64,000 bases of DNA from Elgaria multicarinata webbii (lineage: Eukaryota > Chordata > Lepidosauria > Squamata > Anguidae), in the NCBI RefSeq assembly GCF_023053635.1, contig NC_086178.1, positions 90,504,226 through 90,568,225 of the forward strand, read 5' to 3'. Numbering within the stretch: position 1 is the first letter of the stretch; every line of letters starts with the position of its first letter. The notes beneath the pieces are model-generated. The model did not search any database and had not been told where the DNA came from. It saw only the letters and a list, made by a program, of their open reading frames with translations. Position numbers and translations under genes: made by a program. Below are positions 13,301 through 22,593 of this stretch, piece by piece.

Positions 13301-16300
13301 AGCTACATGTGCCACAAGATACGGGGAAGAGGACTGGGTAGGGTGGGGTGGGAGGACTACAGTCAGTTATTCCGGCAACTCCGCTTGTTGAATTGAATGG
13401 GCCTCTACAAGGGCACAGGCTCATTCATTTTAATGGAGCTTGCACAGCAGATGTACCTGGTAAGTTGTACCTATTCTGTCAGTCTTCATTCTTTCTGTGG
13501 CTTCAGTGCTTTATTTTCCCTTGGCGAATCTAAACTGTTTGGCTTTGGCTTACTAGCTTCTTCTTGAACACCACTTTAGAAGCAGTGGCATTTTGCTACT
13601 AAACCAGTCTTTTTCTTTGGCTGCGTTTGTTTATACACCATTCAACTAGTCCTTGAGCCACAATCACTTTAATCCAGGGGAATTCTGTGCACTAATGCCG
13701 ATCTTACACATGTTGTGTGTTGGCTGAATACCTGTGCCTTTGTCTTCAAAGCCATTCTGAGAAATCTAGCCCTCAAAAGGAGAGCTGGAGCCTTGATTTG
13801 CCAGCTGGCTTGCAGCTGGTAGTTCTTGTGACCAAAGAAAAGCCTTCATCACAGCGAGGTGACTGGTTCGTTGTGAGCGAGACACTGTTTTTGCATTAAA
13901 ACCAGCATATTCGCTCACAGGCTGGATGGAAGTTGTGGCCTCCCCGCTTTGCTGGCCGCAGTGTGAGCCACAACAAGGCAAACATTTTTGTGCGCTTATT
14001 GAAAATCAGTCCCTGAGCAGAGTCAGCAGATTGGTCCCAAAGCGTACAGGGAGTGTGAAGAGCGATCAGTCGGGAGGAAGATCGTTAGTTTAAATGTCAG
14101 GGAAGAGAAACCACCAAGCCGAATGCTTCTCCCGCAGGGATTGCGTTGGATGAAATCAGTGGCACTCGCTGCATCTCAAGCAGATGCTTCTTGTCTTCTG
14201 CCACCCTCGGCTGTGTGCTTTCGGCCCTTGGCTTTCATAAGCAGACCAGGGAGCCAAGATGGCTTTCTTCCAGCTGCTAGAAAGTCCATCTGGAGCCAGG
14301 CTGCCGGGAACGTCACCCATTGTGCATGGGCTAGAAGGAAGCCGTTATTGCGGGGGGCTAGCAAGGGCCCATCTCCCTTATTGGCAGGGCCACTTTGAGG
14401 AGCGAGCTAAGGGTCGTGGTGGGTGAGCACTAGAATTCTGCATCCAGGCTGAATCCTGTGGCCTGTGTAAATTATGCACGTTAAAGTTTATATGCCGCTT
14501 CTCATCTGAAATGAAACCCAAAGCAGCTACAAAAGAATAAAAACACACAAAAACTGCAGACACAATCATATCATGAGTCTGGTACAAAGATATTCAATTG
14601 GCTGGGAGGGGGAACCAAAGTAAACAGATATGTTTTCAATAAATGCCAGTGTTGGACTTCTTTTAGGCATAACACAGAGGGGCGAGGCACTTCATGCAGT
14701 ACTGAAGGAGCCCAGCCTTCTGCTCAGTTTTCACTCTGTAGCTCCTGTATATTTTCAGCCAGACCTATAGGTCTTCATAGCCCTGTGCACAAGGAGCTAG
14801 CTTGCTCCTTTAGAGTAACAAGTGGGACCTGCCATAAAAGGTTGCAGCGTATTTTCACCTCCTAATACAGTCTTCCCCAACCTGGTGCCTTCTAGATGTG
14901 TTGAACTACAACTCCCATGATAGCCAGACAACAGTGCCTGGGGATTATGAGAGTTGTAGTCTAACACATCTAGAGGGCATCAGATTGAGGAAGGCTGTCC
15001 TAATAGGAGCCCTTCTGTTCAGAGTGTCAGCCGAAGGATACACCCCATCTCCTTGCTCCCCAGTTTAGTGTTTCCAACTGACACTCAACAGTCCATGCTC
15101 CTGAGCATTCTCGCTCTTCATTGGGCTGGCTGGTTTTTTGTTATGTTTTTTGGGGTGGGTTTGCCTCCTTTTTGTTTTTAAAAATGTGTTTTGTACTTCT
15201 TCACAAGTTGGGCTTTACTCCTGTTTCTCAGTGGCCCTGTTGTGACTCCAAACCTGCCAACACTCAACTACCTATGTCCACTATTAGCGGGAATGATGAA
15301 AGCTAAGATTCTCAGGATGCCGGGGTTCTGCAACCAAAGTCTGCAATCGTGGAACTGCAGAATACAGGCAGTGCTCATGATACCTTTTATGGGCATTGAG
15401 GAAATACAAAGGCCCGGTGGCTTTGTCTCACTCTTCTCTCTGCCTCTCCCTTCTTCTTCTTTTTTTTTTGCACCGTCTGTCTGAAGTGCTGGACAAGAGC
15501 CTGGTGGCCAGTTGCAAAGACTCCATTGGCTGGATGTTTTCCAAGCTGGACACCAACAGCGACCTTTTCCTGGATCAGACAGAGCTGGCAGCTATCAACC
15601 TGGACAAGTATGAGATCTGCATCCGGCCTTTCTTCAACTCCTGCGACACCTATAAGGATGGGCGTGTCTCCACTGCGGAGTGGTGCTTCTGTTTCTGGAG
15701 AGAGAGTGCGTCAATACAAGGTTTCCTCCTGCAGGCGGCACCGTCTGTTGTGTTAGCTCCTTTCAGTCAGTGGGATGCTGTCGTTCCATAGTGACTGCTA
15801 AGCATTATAGTAGAAACTCACACGCGCGCACACACACACACACACACTGACAAGTTAACCAAATGCTTCTCCCACTCTTTCCTTTATGGCACTATTGCTG
15901 CCAGATTTCAGGGAACTAAGCTAAGGGTTTCTTGGCTGATGTGTTTATTGTGTGTTAGTGCTATGTTTACGTTGGTTTAAACAGGAACTCAAAACTGTAA
16001 TAATAACACAATACCTCGTGTTTATGCAGTGCTTTCCCCTAGCTACTTAAAGCCCTTCGCATAAGTTGTCTTTGCAATCCTTATAACAACCCTGCAAGAT
16101 AGGCCACTGCCATTGTCCTCTTATCACCGACTGGGGAAGGGCTGGGGGAGAGGAACATCCTTGTGAGTGAGTTCACGGCTGAGATATTATAATTCTGAAC
16201 TGGTTTGGCAGTGCTGGAATGGAATGGATGGACTCTTTGCTTTGGGTGTTACAGAGCCTCCCTGTCTTGTGGAACTGGAGAGGATTCAGATCCAGGAAGC

Positions 16301-19300
16301 AGCAAAAAAGAAGCCTGGTGAGTTGTGGAAATGTGAAGATAAATATTTGGGAGCTTCTGGAGGAGGGGGAAGGGGTTATTTGTTTTCCCCTAACATTTTT
16401 AGTACTAGAAACCTTGAGTTAATCAATGAATCATAATATGTGTGCATAGGAGTGTGTTTTAAGTGTTCCAAGTGCTTCAGTTACATCAGGGGTGGGCAGA
16501 AGGTACATTGGGATCTACTAGTACATCTCTGGGTGATTTTCAGTAAAACTGCAGAGGCTTCCGAGTCCCTACTGTTTAACACTGAGATTATTGTCGGTGG
16601 CCCTCCTAATCATGCCACATTTAGGAGAGATACATTTTAAAGCTATTTGAAGGAGGGCCTTTTCCATAAATAAAGAATAGCAAGGAAATGGTGGCCACCA
16701 CGGAGAAGGCCTTCCTTCAAATAGTCTTAAAATGTATTTCTGCACTCCACCTAGATTGAGCGGCTATTTGTTCATCGGTTTTTCTGAAGCAAACTGAATG
16801 ACGTGTGTGATGTTCATATGTAAATATATGCAAAGTTAATGGTTTATATTATGCATAAAGTCCCAGGAAGTAAGTAGGCCTCAATGTACTTACAATTTCT
16901 ATGCACAGGTTGGGTTCGAAAGGGAGGGGGGGTTGAATGCCTGAGTGCTGATTGGATGGTGGAGGGGGAGTGCTTGGATTGGCTGTGTGAGAGTGGGAGG
17001 AGCTAGAGAAATGTAGCTCTTTATATAGAGAGTCTGAGCTGACAGCAAGACAGTTAAGTAAGGGGTATGATAAGAGATAGAAGTGTAGGATTCTGTGGGA
17101 GAAGTGTATGAGACAGTGAGCGTGTGGGTTAGGATTCTGTGAAGAGAATTGAAGTGTATGATTCTGTGAGAGGCAGATACTGTATAGGAAGGTTTGGTGT
17201 GGGTTATTGACATTGAGAATAATAGTATTATATAGTCGAACCTTGTGAGAAAGAATTGACAGAAACTATTATGCTTAGGAACCTTGTAACCATACGCATT
17301 TGAACTGAGGAAACCAATAAGCTTGTTCATGCACTTACTTATGTTAATAAATTCTAATTTCATTTAAATAACTGGTGTCGTCTGTCGAGAAGTGACGGAG
17401 AAGAGAACAATTAATGGTGGTAGCGGAATGGGAAACTGAGGGCTAGGTTGCTGGGCTGTGGAGCTGTGGGGCCTGAAGAATAAAGGCGAGACAGGAGCAG
17501 CAGTAGTAGGCCAAAACTCTCACACACGTCATTAGCATAGGAGGGATTGAAGTAGGTCCTGGGTGCTGGTGGCGTGGATAGTCCTGTCAGGTAGCTTGTG
17601 GGCGTCTCAGGTGAAATTGAGACGGCGCAGGTGGGCAGGACATCACAGCGTGCCCAGCAGTTTCCTTTTTTGAGCTAAGATGGAATGCTGCCTCTGATAC
17701 CACATAGTATGCATAAATCCACAATCCTTCTCAATTGCTGGAATATTAATGTCAGGTTTGTGTTTGAGCCTTGTCATACTGTAATTGTATTTTGAGGCAT
17801 TTCAGTTTTCCTGGACATTTCTCACTGTCCTTTTGACAAATGCTCGTTTTATTATGTTCCACCTCTGCATTTTACCCCACAGCAAGCTAATTCCAACTAT
17901 GCAACGCAGCTTGACAAATTTGCTAAGAGAAACTTGCTGCGTGCGTCTGGGCCAGAGATGGTAGTTTTTAGCAGAGTTGAAAGTGGTTTGAGAACTTCCT
18001 CTGGTTGTACACATACATTTCTCTTGTCAGCTCCAGCTTGGTAGGTTTCTGAAACAATTCCAAAACCTGCCAAACTTATTTACCAGAGGCAAAGAAAATG
18101 GGACAGGTTCACCCACCACACTCAGTAGCGAACTCTTTCAAATTTATTTATTTATTACATTGATATACCGCCCCATAGCCAAAGCTCTCTGGGCAGTTTT
18201 CAAATGGCCTTCAACCCTCTGAAGAAACAATTGCCTGCCTCCAGCCTATTTGAGTTCAGACACCGTGGTAGGAGACAGTCAAGAGTTTGTGTTTGTTATT
18301 TCCAGAGGGTCGAAGGTGATTTGACAGAGTATTCTGACTGGCTCCATGGTTGGGATCCTTTATAAAAAGAGGTAAAAAGGAGACCCAAAGGGAGCGGTCA
18401 TGACATGGGGACCTTCTAATCCTTCTCCCCTAGCCTATTGTTTCCTTCATCTCCCAGTATGAGCTAGTAATAGTTTCATTCCTCAGTTATTGAGAAAGTT
18501 GATATTGATCAGAAGAGAATTTTCTGAGAATGTTCTCTACCTCATCCTTTGCCAAAGAGTTGGAGTATTTTGCCTTTTCCAGTGAATATTCACTGAAACC
18601 CTCCTCCTTAATTTCAAAATCAACAAGAAGGATGGAGAATTTTGGGAGGCAATTTTTAGTCAGCCCTAGATTTACATAGCCATTTTTGTCAGGAAAATAA
18701 TCATTATGTGGGGATTTTCTCCTATGGTTTAGCTGACGTGTGGTGAGATTTTACATTTAACTGTGTTCCGAAGAAGTTGGTTTTTGAAAGTAGTTCAAGA
18801 TATGGTTGTAGTTGTTTTAAATATCTCTTACAATTGAAGCTCTTTTCTTATTCAAACTGTACCTTTCTTTAAATTCTCAGTTAAGGTAGTGAATCTCAGG
18901 GGGAGATTCACTGCGTGCCTATATGTCTGCTAGCAATAAGTGTCGTGTAGCTCATTTTCCTAAGAGTAAAAATCCATTGCTGCGGCTGTTATATCTAATT
19001 GCCCCAGTTCCAAGGATTGCTTTTGTTTCCCCAGGGGTCTTTATTCCCAGCTGTGATGAGGACGGGTACTACCGGAAGATGCAGTGTGACCCAAGCAGTG
19101 GGGAGTGTTGGTGCGTTGACCATCTTGGCATGGAGTTGACAGGAACACGGATGCATGGGAATCCAGACTGTGGTAAGGAACATGGAGAGGAAGAGGGGAC
19201 AACTCTGTGTGTTGTGTTTGGGGTTGCGGGGAGATACACATTACAAGTGGGGCCTGCAACAAAATGTTGCAGTGTGGGTGCTCCTGTTCAAAGTACCATC

Positions 19301-20740
19301 ATCCAGTCGTGCCTTCTTTCGGAATATTCCATTCCATTCCCATTCCCCCCCCCCCCATTTTTTCTTCCCAGCAGTATGGCTAGGGAGCATGCTCAGTCTT
19401 CAGTGGGCTGTTCAGGTTTCTCGCCTTGTCACCCACTTTAGAGTGTTTTGTTTGTTTGTGTTTCGGTACTTCTGCAAATCCCCAAGCCTGCTGGTACCTC
19501 CTCTTATGCATGGATGGTGCCATTTTTGCTACATACTGAATGGCGCTCAAATATGAGTCTGCTGTTATATAGGATATGATTTTCACAGGCCTCTTGTGTG
19601 GAGGCAGAAAAGGAAGGAAGCAGCAGGAGAAGCAGAGGAAAAAGCAGAGAAACTATCCACTGTTTCTGCTATAAGTCTTGATAGGAGAACCTGGCGAATC
19701 AGGAGGATATTGCTATGCTTTGTAGTTTCTTCCATCCTTCTCTGGTGAGTGGGACATCCAGTGCAGCCTTACAGGATGAGATTCCTTTAAAGGAGGGAGC
19801 ATAGGAGACCTGTGGTATCTTTTGTAATCTGCTTATTTTCAAAGTAGAGAGTGAGGGTATGTTACAGGGGTGCAGAAGCAAACATACCGGCAAGTAGCCC
19901 TCAGCATCCTGGAAACCAATCAGCTCTTTTTCCTGAAATCTCTAAATAACTTTGCCAGACAAAATCTGGATCCATCCAGGTGCATAATCATAGCAGAAAG
20001 GTATATTCTAACCTGGCTTGAAGCAAGAGCAGTCCAATTGCCATTGTCCCCCGTCAGCAACCAGGGGTCTGTCTGTACGTCTTCTTTGCCCCATGGTGGG
20101 TGTGTGGTGGCCCTGCGATAGTTTTACAACGACCCGCAGCCACCACGGGGCTTTCCACCGAAGCTGTGCCTTGACAAAGTTGGGGACTTACCCTGACTTT
20201 TTCCTTTGAAGCGAGGTCACCACGGCCCTTCCGCTGCATGACTTCGCTTCAGAATCGAGCCGGGGACATTCTGGGGTGGATGGCAACCGCTGATTGGTAG
20301 CCAGAAGCCAGGCAGGGGGTGGGCTCAAGTACTACAGAAAGGCCACACTGCCTCCTGCAATGGAGTTTAGTGGCAAAGCGGCGTCCCATGCCAAATGCCA
20401 TTTTTGAATCTCAGAACAGCCTGGCCTCGCAACGGCTCCATTTCTGCAGAACCCTAAGAGTTTATGCGCAGAGGTTACTGTCTCAACTATTTTAATTCAT
20501 GCTACAGCATAGAAAAATCTCCTGTCCAGCAAACCGGAAGTTAGGTGAATCAGTACGTTTCCGACCGGCGCCTTCCTTGTTCTCGTTGCTGCAGATGACA
20601 TTGTTGGATTCTCGGGGGACTTTGGGAGTGGCGTTGGATGGGAAGACGAGGAAGAGAAAGAGACCGAGGAAACCGGCGAGGAGGCCGAAGAGGAGGAGGG
20701 AGAGGCGGGAGAGGCAGATGACGGGGGCTACATCTGGTAG
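1193..20740 (+). CDS. SPOCK2: SPOCK2 (testican-2), 3' eight coding exons, partial at 5' end
   Basis: This encodes testican-2, a secreted calcium-binding heparan-sulfate proteoglycan of the extracellular matrix (SPARC family). The joined exons are 1193-1307, 2547-2661, 11709-11823, 12228-12347, 15487-15705, 16255-16317, 19035-19172 and 20595-20740. All junctions are GT-AG and the frame stays open to a TAG. The 342 visible residues correspond to 83-424 of human testican-2 with no net length change. In order they hold a Cys-rich segment (KDPCQKVKCSRHKVC), a Kazal-like domain (VCGSDGHTYSSVCKLEQQAC), an EC domain with two EF-hands (258-269 and 290-301), a thyroglobulin type-1 domain with CWCV at 355-358, and an acidic tail ending GGYIW. 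Ser-Gly at 383 and 388 are candidate glycosaminoglycan sites. The signal peptide and first ~82 residues are outside the window. It is convergent with TYSND1. The match to testican-2 rather than testican-1 or -3 rests on near-identity recalled from the human protein. Confidence 0.97.
1811..2130 (+). mobile_element. hAT foldback MITE, family A, full copy with 8-bp TSD
   Basis: The 320-bp element starts TAGGGTGACCATATG and ends ACGTCACCCTA. It is flanked by an exact 8-bp direct repeat CTTTGAGG (1803-1810 and 2131-2138), diagnostic of hAT insertion. The two halves are inverted copies of each other, so the strand can fold end to end. It lies in a SPOCK2 intron. Confidence 0.85.
2547..2661 (+). CDS. 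SPOCK2: SPOCK2 coding exon (residues 121-158, start of Kazal domain)
   Basis: The acceptor is ACACAG and the donor GTGAGG. The exon encodes IKQPAVKLHGNKESLCKPCH and then the Kazal signature VCGSDGHTYSSV. It ends in phase 0. Confidence 0.95.
3055..3215 (+). repeat. L2/CORE-SINE-like 3' fragment
   Basis: The stretch 'ATTTTATCCTCACTGCAACC ... CTGGCCCAAAGCTACCCAGT' is the antisense-type 3' region shared by L2 LINEs and related SINEs. It is diverged and therefore old. Confidence 0.5.
3234..3330 (+). mobile_element. hAT foldback MITE, family B fragment
   Basis: It holds CCAGATGTGCTGGACTACAA and CCCCAGCCAGCATG, one arm of the family whose clean copy is at 14868-14997. Just upstream a 20-bp unit (CACTCTAACCCAGCCTTCTC) occurs twice in near-tandem. 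Confidence 0.65.
3716..3831. mobile_element. Foldback MITE, family C (AGCGCTTTAAAGC palindromes)
   Basis: The 116-bp element has about 26-bp inverted ends (GATCTACACTACTGCTTTAA and its complement). The interior is built of repeated AGCGCTTTA blocks that are themselves palindromic. A second copy at 55105-55397 is split by another element. Confidence 0.7.
5546..6832. mobile_element. Non-autonomous DNA transposon with CTCCATCACACC inverted ends
   Basis: The left end GGGCTCCATCACACC (about 5549) is matched in inverted orientation by GGTGTGATGGAGCTC (about 6815). This frames about 1.28 kb. Inside, a block containing 'ATAGCTCTTA(A/G)GGAGGGCTTT' occurs twice in direct orientation (about 6075-6170 and 6178-6290). 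No transposase frame is recognised. The target duplication is not clear, so the superfamily is left open. Confidence 0.55.
6395..6540. repeat. Squamate interspersed repeat with TTACTC(A/C)TGAGTAAA motifs
   Basis: Repeated phrases such as CTCAAGAGTAAATCCCATTA and ACTCCTGAGTAAACA mark an interspersed family seen also near 12418-12510, 26335-26430, 29915-29975, 43905-43993 and 60525-60605. I do not know its formal name. Confidence 0.5.
6935..7500 (+). mobile_element. CR1 LINE 3' end, interrupted by family A MITE
   Basis: The sequence GGCCACCAATTTGGATGGCT and, after the insertion, CAGTATCAGAGGC ... CTGATCCAGCATGGCTCTTC match the CR1-type 3' region repeated across this window. A family A MITE sits at 7050-7367. 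Confidence 0.75.
7050..7367 (+). mobile_element. hAT foldback MITE, family A, inserted in CR1
   Basis: The 318-bp copy begins TAGGGTGACCATATG and ends CATATGGTCACCTTA. The flanks GTATATGC and CTGTATGC agree at 6 of 8 positions, consistent with an aged hAT target duplication. It splits the CR1 fragment around it, so it is the younger element. Confidence 0.8.
9104..9575. mobile_element. GC-rich foldback element with AGCTAGACA ends
   Basis: The left end GGCCTCAGCTAGACAAGGGG is mirrored by CCCTGTCTAGCTATGGC at the right. The interior is a chain of short near-perfect palindromes: AATCTCGTGAT/ATCGTGAGATT, GAGCTCCTGAGGAGCTC and GATCCCGGGACGATCCCCGG. It is CpG-rich against an AT-rich background. Superfamily unknown. 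Confidence 0.6.
9640..10180 (+). mobile_element. CR1 LINE 3' region, interrupted by a hAT MITE
   Basis: AGGAAAGGTTGAAGGAGTTG, then GTGGAATAGACTGC and TTCCAACTTTATGATTCCA, follow the CR1 3' end in order. A short hAT element lies at 9795-9922. The tail TATGATTC unit is the degenerate CR1 8-mer. Confidence 0.75.
9795..9922 (+). mobile_element. Short hAT MITE nested in CR1, 8-bp TSD
   Basis: It runs CAGTGGTGGGCAGAAGG to CCATCCCTG. The flanks ACAAAGAT (9787-9794) and ACATAGAT (9923-9930) differ at one base. The CR1 reading order resumes on the far side, confirming nested insertion. Confidence 0.8.
11709..11823 (+). CDS. SPOCK2: SPOCK2 coding exon (residues 159-196, end of Kazal domain)
   Basis: The acceptor is TTTTGCAG and the donor GTCAGA. 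The exon encodes CKLEQQACLTSKQLTVKCEG followed by QCPC, closing the Kazal-like disulfide pattern. A more variable linker follows (SEHNPTSATDIKQ). Confidence 0.95.
11937..12052. mobile_element. hAT foldback MITE, family B
   Basis: CCAGATGTGTTGAACTACAA is mirrored by CCAACACATCTGGAGGGC around a CCCCAGCCAACATGCTAGC centre. It lies in the SPOCK2 intron after the second Kazal exon. Confidence 0.75.
12228..12347 (+). CDS. SPOCK2: SPOCK2 coding exon (residues 197-236)
   Basis: The acceptor is TTTACAG and the donor GTATGC. The exon encodes TCTGQDLADLGDRLRDWFQL and then LHENAKQNSSGNTGANPVT. This is the first helix of the SPARC-type extracellular calcium-binding (EC) domain plus its variable loop. Confidence 0.95.
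13125..13262. mobile_element. hAT foldback MITE, family B-like variant
   Basis: GGCCCTCCAAATGTTTTAGC and CAACTCCCATGAT are mirrored by GTGGGAATTGTAGGC and GGGGGCACTGATTGCCCACC. It is related to, but diverged from, the clean family B copy. Confidence 0.6.
14868..14997. mobile_element. hAT foldback MITE, family B, clean copy with exact 8-bp TSD
   Basis: The 130-bp element runs CAGTCTTCCCCAACCTGG to GAGGAAGGCTG and is an imperfect palindrome throughout. The exact target duplication TCCTAATA (14860-14867 and 14998-15005) assigns the family to hAT. Confidence 0.9.
15487..15705 (+). CDS. SPOCK2: SPOCK2 coding exon (residues 237-309, EF-hand pair)
   Basis: The acceptor is CTGAAG after a long pyrimidine tract and the donor is GTGCGT. 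The exon holds both EF-hand loops of the EC domain: DTNSDLFLDQTE (258-269) and DTYKDGRVSTAE (290-301). The conserved Cys residues of the second, disulfide-pinned loop are present (FNSCD, WCFCF). Confidence 0.95.
15706..16254. other. SPOCK2 intron with CA run and MIR-like SINE
   Basis: A (CA)n tract lies at about 15828-15846. A MIR-like fragment at about 16030-16145 contains 'AATCCTTATAACAACCCTGC' and the phased 'GATAGGCCACTGCCATTGTC'. This is ancient and shared by many amniotes. Confidence 0.55.
16255..16317 (+). CDS. SPOCK2: SPOCK2 coding exon (residues 310-330)
   Basis: This short 63-bp exon lies between TTACAG and GTGAGT. It encodes PPCLVELERIQIQEAAKKKP, the last helix of the EC domain and the link to the thyroglobulin domain. 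Confidence 0.94.
16488..16760. mobile_element. hAT-like foldback repeat
   Basis: It starts CAGGGGTGGGCAGAAGGTAC, a phrase shared with the elements at 9795 and near 46750. An internal inverted pair (TACATTTTAAAGCTATTTGA near 16630 and its complement near 16730) makes a hairpin. The ends are not fully defined. Confidence 0.5.
16909..17660 (+). mobile_element. LTR-element fossil (one LTR plus short leader)
   Basis: An LTR-like block of about 500 bp (about 16909-17411) has a TATA-type box near 17020 (TTTATATAGA), an AATAAA near 17347 and a downstream leader-like stretch containing GGTGGTAGCGGAATGG. No capsid, polymerase or envelope coding region remains, so it is a broken remnant. It could be a gypsy-type or a retroviral LTR; the family is not decided and the age looks moderate. 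Confidence 0.5.
18143..18200 (-). repeat. SINE/LINE 3' tail (CCGCCC ... AGCTCTCTGGGC)
   Basis: TTTATTTATTACATTGATATACCGCCC... is the reverse complement of a tail family present also at about 35437, 43538 and 49033. Only the last ~50 bases are present. Confidence 0.6.
19035..19172 (+). CDS. SPOCK2: SPOCK2 coding exon (residues 331-376, thyroglobulin type-1)
   Basis: The acceptor is CCCCAG and the donor GTAAGG. The exon encodes the thyroglobulin type-1 repeat: FIPSCDEDGYYRKMQCD, the diagnostic CWCV and a closing PDC. In testicans this domain is linked to protease inhibition (family knowledge). Confidence 0.96.
19173..20594. other. Last SPOCK2 intron
   Basis: Most of this intron is unassigned. 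An unnamed interspersed repeat occupies about 20071-20330, with a second copy at about 29636-29890. Confidence 0.65.
20071..20330 (+). repeat. Unnamed interspersed repeat, copy 1
   Basis: It shares ordered blocks with 29636-29890: CTTCTTTGCC, GGGGCTTT(T/C)CC, ACTTACCCTG, GCGA(A/G)GTC(G/A)CCA, GGGGCATTCTGGGG-like and GGATGGCAACC. The blocks are colinear and diverged, as expected for two copies of one old element. Confidence 0.6.
20595..20740 (+). CDS. SPOCK2: SPOCK2 terminal coding exon (residues 377-424, acidic tail, stop)
   Basis: The acceptor is CTGCAG. The exon encodes DIVGFSGDFGSGVGW, then a Glu-rich tail, and ends DDGGYIW with TAG at 20738-20740. The two Ser-Gly dipeptides (383 and 388) sit in an acidic setting, as expected for glycosaminoglycan attachment. 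Confidence 0.96.
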
Positions 20741-22540
20741 AAGCAACTCAAAGCACAGTTTGGTCAGGATGCTGGCAGTAGGGCTGGGGGACAGCAGTCA
20801 AAACTCAAAGGAGAGGAACAGCTTAACAAGATGATCAGGAAACACAGTTGAATGTAACTAACTACGGCAGAACATGTTGTGCGAGTGTGTGTGTGTGTGT
20901 GTGTGCGCATGTGTGCCTGCCTGGGTGAGTCCATTCTCTTTACATGGCCATGGGGACGATCTGCTTTCTCCCAGCTTAGCAGAGATCAAAGTTGTAGCAA
21001 AGCCAAATGGGAAGGGGAAAGTTCTCTGCACTATAGGTTCAGGTGGGTTCTTTTTAAAAATAATAATAATAATAATTTAATTTCTAGATTGCCAGTGACC
21101 CATTTCAGCTCCTAGCTAGACTTGCAAGGCCCGAGAACTACATTTGCCTGCCCCCTTCGGATCTCTAGCTGTGGTACCTAGCAATATCCTGAAGTAATTA
21201 ATGCACTGTTAAGAGACATGTATCGTGGTACACTAGATCGCCGCTGGCATTTTGCAGTCACGCCCTGAAAACAGCCAGGAGATCTTCCAAGGGTTCCTGA
21301 GTCGTCATTGCAGCAGAAGAGATGTGATCACCAGGATTTGACTGACAGGCCAAGGATTAGAAGCAGCCCTTCTTCCTTTCAACTAAACGTTAGGTCAAGG
21401 ACCATATCGGAGCAGGACAGGTAGCACAGATTGATAGTTCCAAATGTAGCTCAATAGCTGTCATATCAAGGACTCACCTAGAGGGACCTGCAAGATCCTG
21501 TCTTCCTGGAATATTTCCTGTAGAAGGCTGGCCATCCTACACCTGAGTGAATAGTTGACTTGTGATCACCTCCGATGGGCTCATGATTGCCTGATCAGAG
21601 GGCTCTGGGACTGGGGCTTTTTCAAACGTGTCCCAAATGTATCTCTAGTTGCTTTCCATTTAGCTGATGTGCCTGCTAGAGCTGTGGAATAAAGGTCTTC
21701 CTTGTCAACCCTTGATGCCCTGATAGAGAGACAGAGGCATTCTGACACAAGGATGCCTGAGAACGGGGGTTAAAGGAAAGGGAAATAAAACTATTGATTG
21801 TGGGAGACAAATGAGCGGGGACACACAGGATAAGTGAAGACAAAAAGCAGCCCTAGGTAGAAATGACATCCCGATGGTGAAAGGACAACCTTCACCCATC
21901 AGCAGTGAAACAGCCATCCCAGTAGCTTTGCATCTGACCGATCCCAGATTGGACTGTGTGTTTGCTCTTGGCTGGTTCGTTTCTAGATAGTCCTGGTGCT
22001 CTTTTCCTGTCGGCGGGGTTTTATGCTTTTCACCCAGGTCGGATTTAACCACCACGGTAAATTAAATTCTCTTTTTATTTAGAGAGATACTTTCCCCACT
22101 TCCCCCGCATTCAGACACACTTAGTGCTTTGTGGGCATGTATTCTCGCAAGTGTGTGGTTGCGTGCGTTGCGCTGCAGCCATGGATGCCCTCAGGTGGCA
22201 CAAACAAAGGGTGGGTGCTTGTGTGTGGATGTGTGTGCTTCTGTACGTAGAAAATGGGGGACAGCCAGCTTGGCTTACATTGAGCATCCCAGAGCTTACG
22301 CAAACCTGAGCTGCCGGTAGAGCCATGTAGGCTTGATATGCTTCTGCATCTCCTTAAAATATACACAATAATAGTGAGATTTTAGGCGAGCTATCCTCCC
22401 AGTAAGCCCAGCCACATGCTTGCAGTGGTACCATAACAGAGAACTCTTATGTAGCCCAGCTGTGATAATAAACGGGCCTTGCTGTGTTTGAAACTCTCTA
22501 CCTTCTTTCTTGCCCAGGCTTACTCTTTCTATATGTCTAT

Positions 22541-22593
<53 letters not shown>

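Larger units (their letters stand above)
12348..15486. other. SPOCK2 intron
   Basis: It holds one TTACTC-type repeat (12418-12510), two family B MITEs (13125-13262, 14868-14997) and unassigned unique sequence. No coding content is recognised. Confidence 0.75.
16318..19034. other. SPOCK2 intron
   Basis: This intron holds a hAT-like foldback (16488-16760), an LTR fossil (16909-17660) and a 3' LINE/SINE tail (18143-18200). 18210-19030 shows nothing recognisable. Confidence 0.75.

Noticed and set aside
15396-15791. Single 131-codon frame read straight through the SPOCK2 EF-hand exon
   Set aside because: The conserved protein uses the acceptor before 15487 and the donor after 15705. The frame's ends are intron sequence.
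16899-17363. 154-codon minus-strand frame
   Set aside because: It is the reverse of an LTR-like block with low-complexity Ser/Thr/Pro/Leu translation, so it is not a gene.
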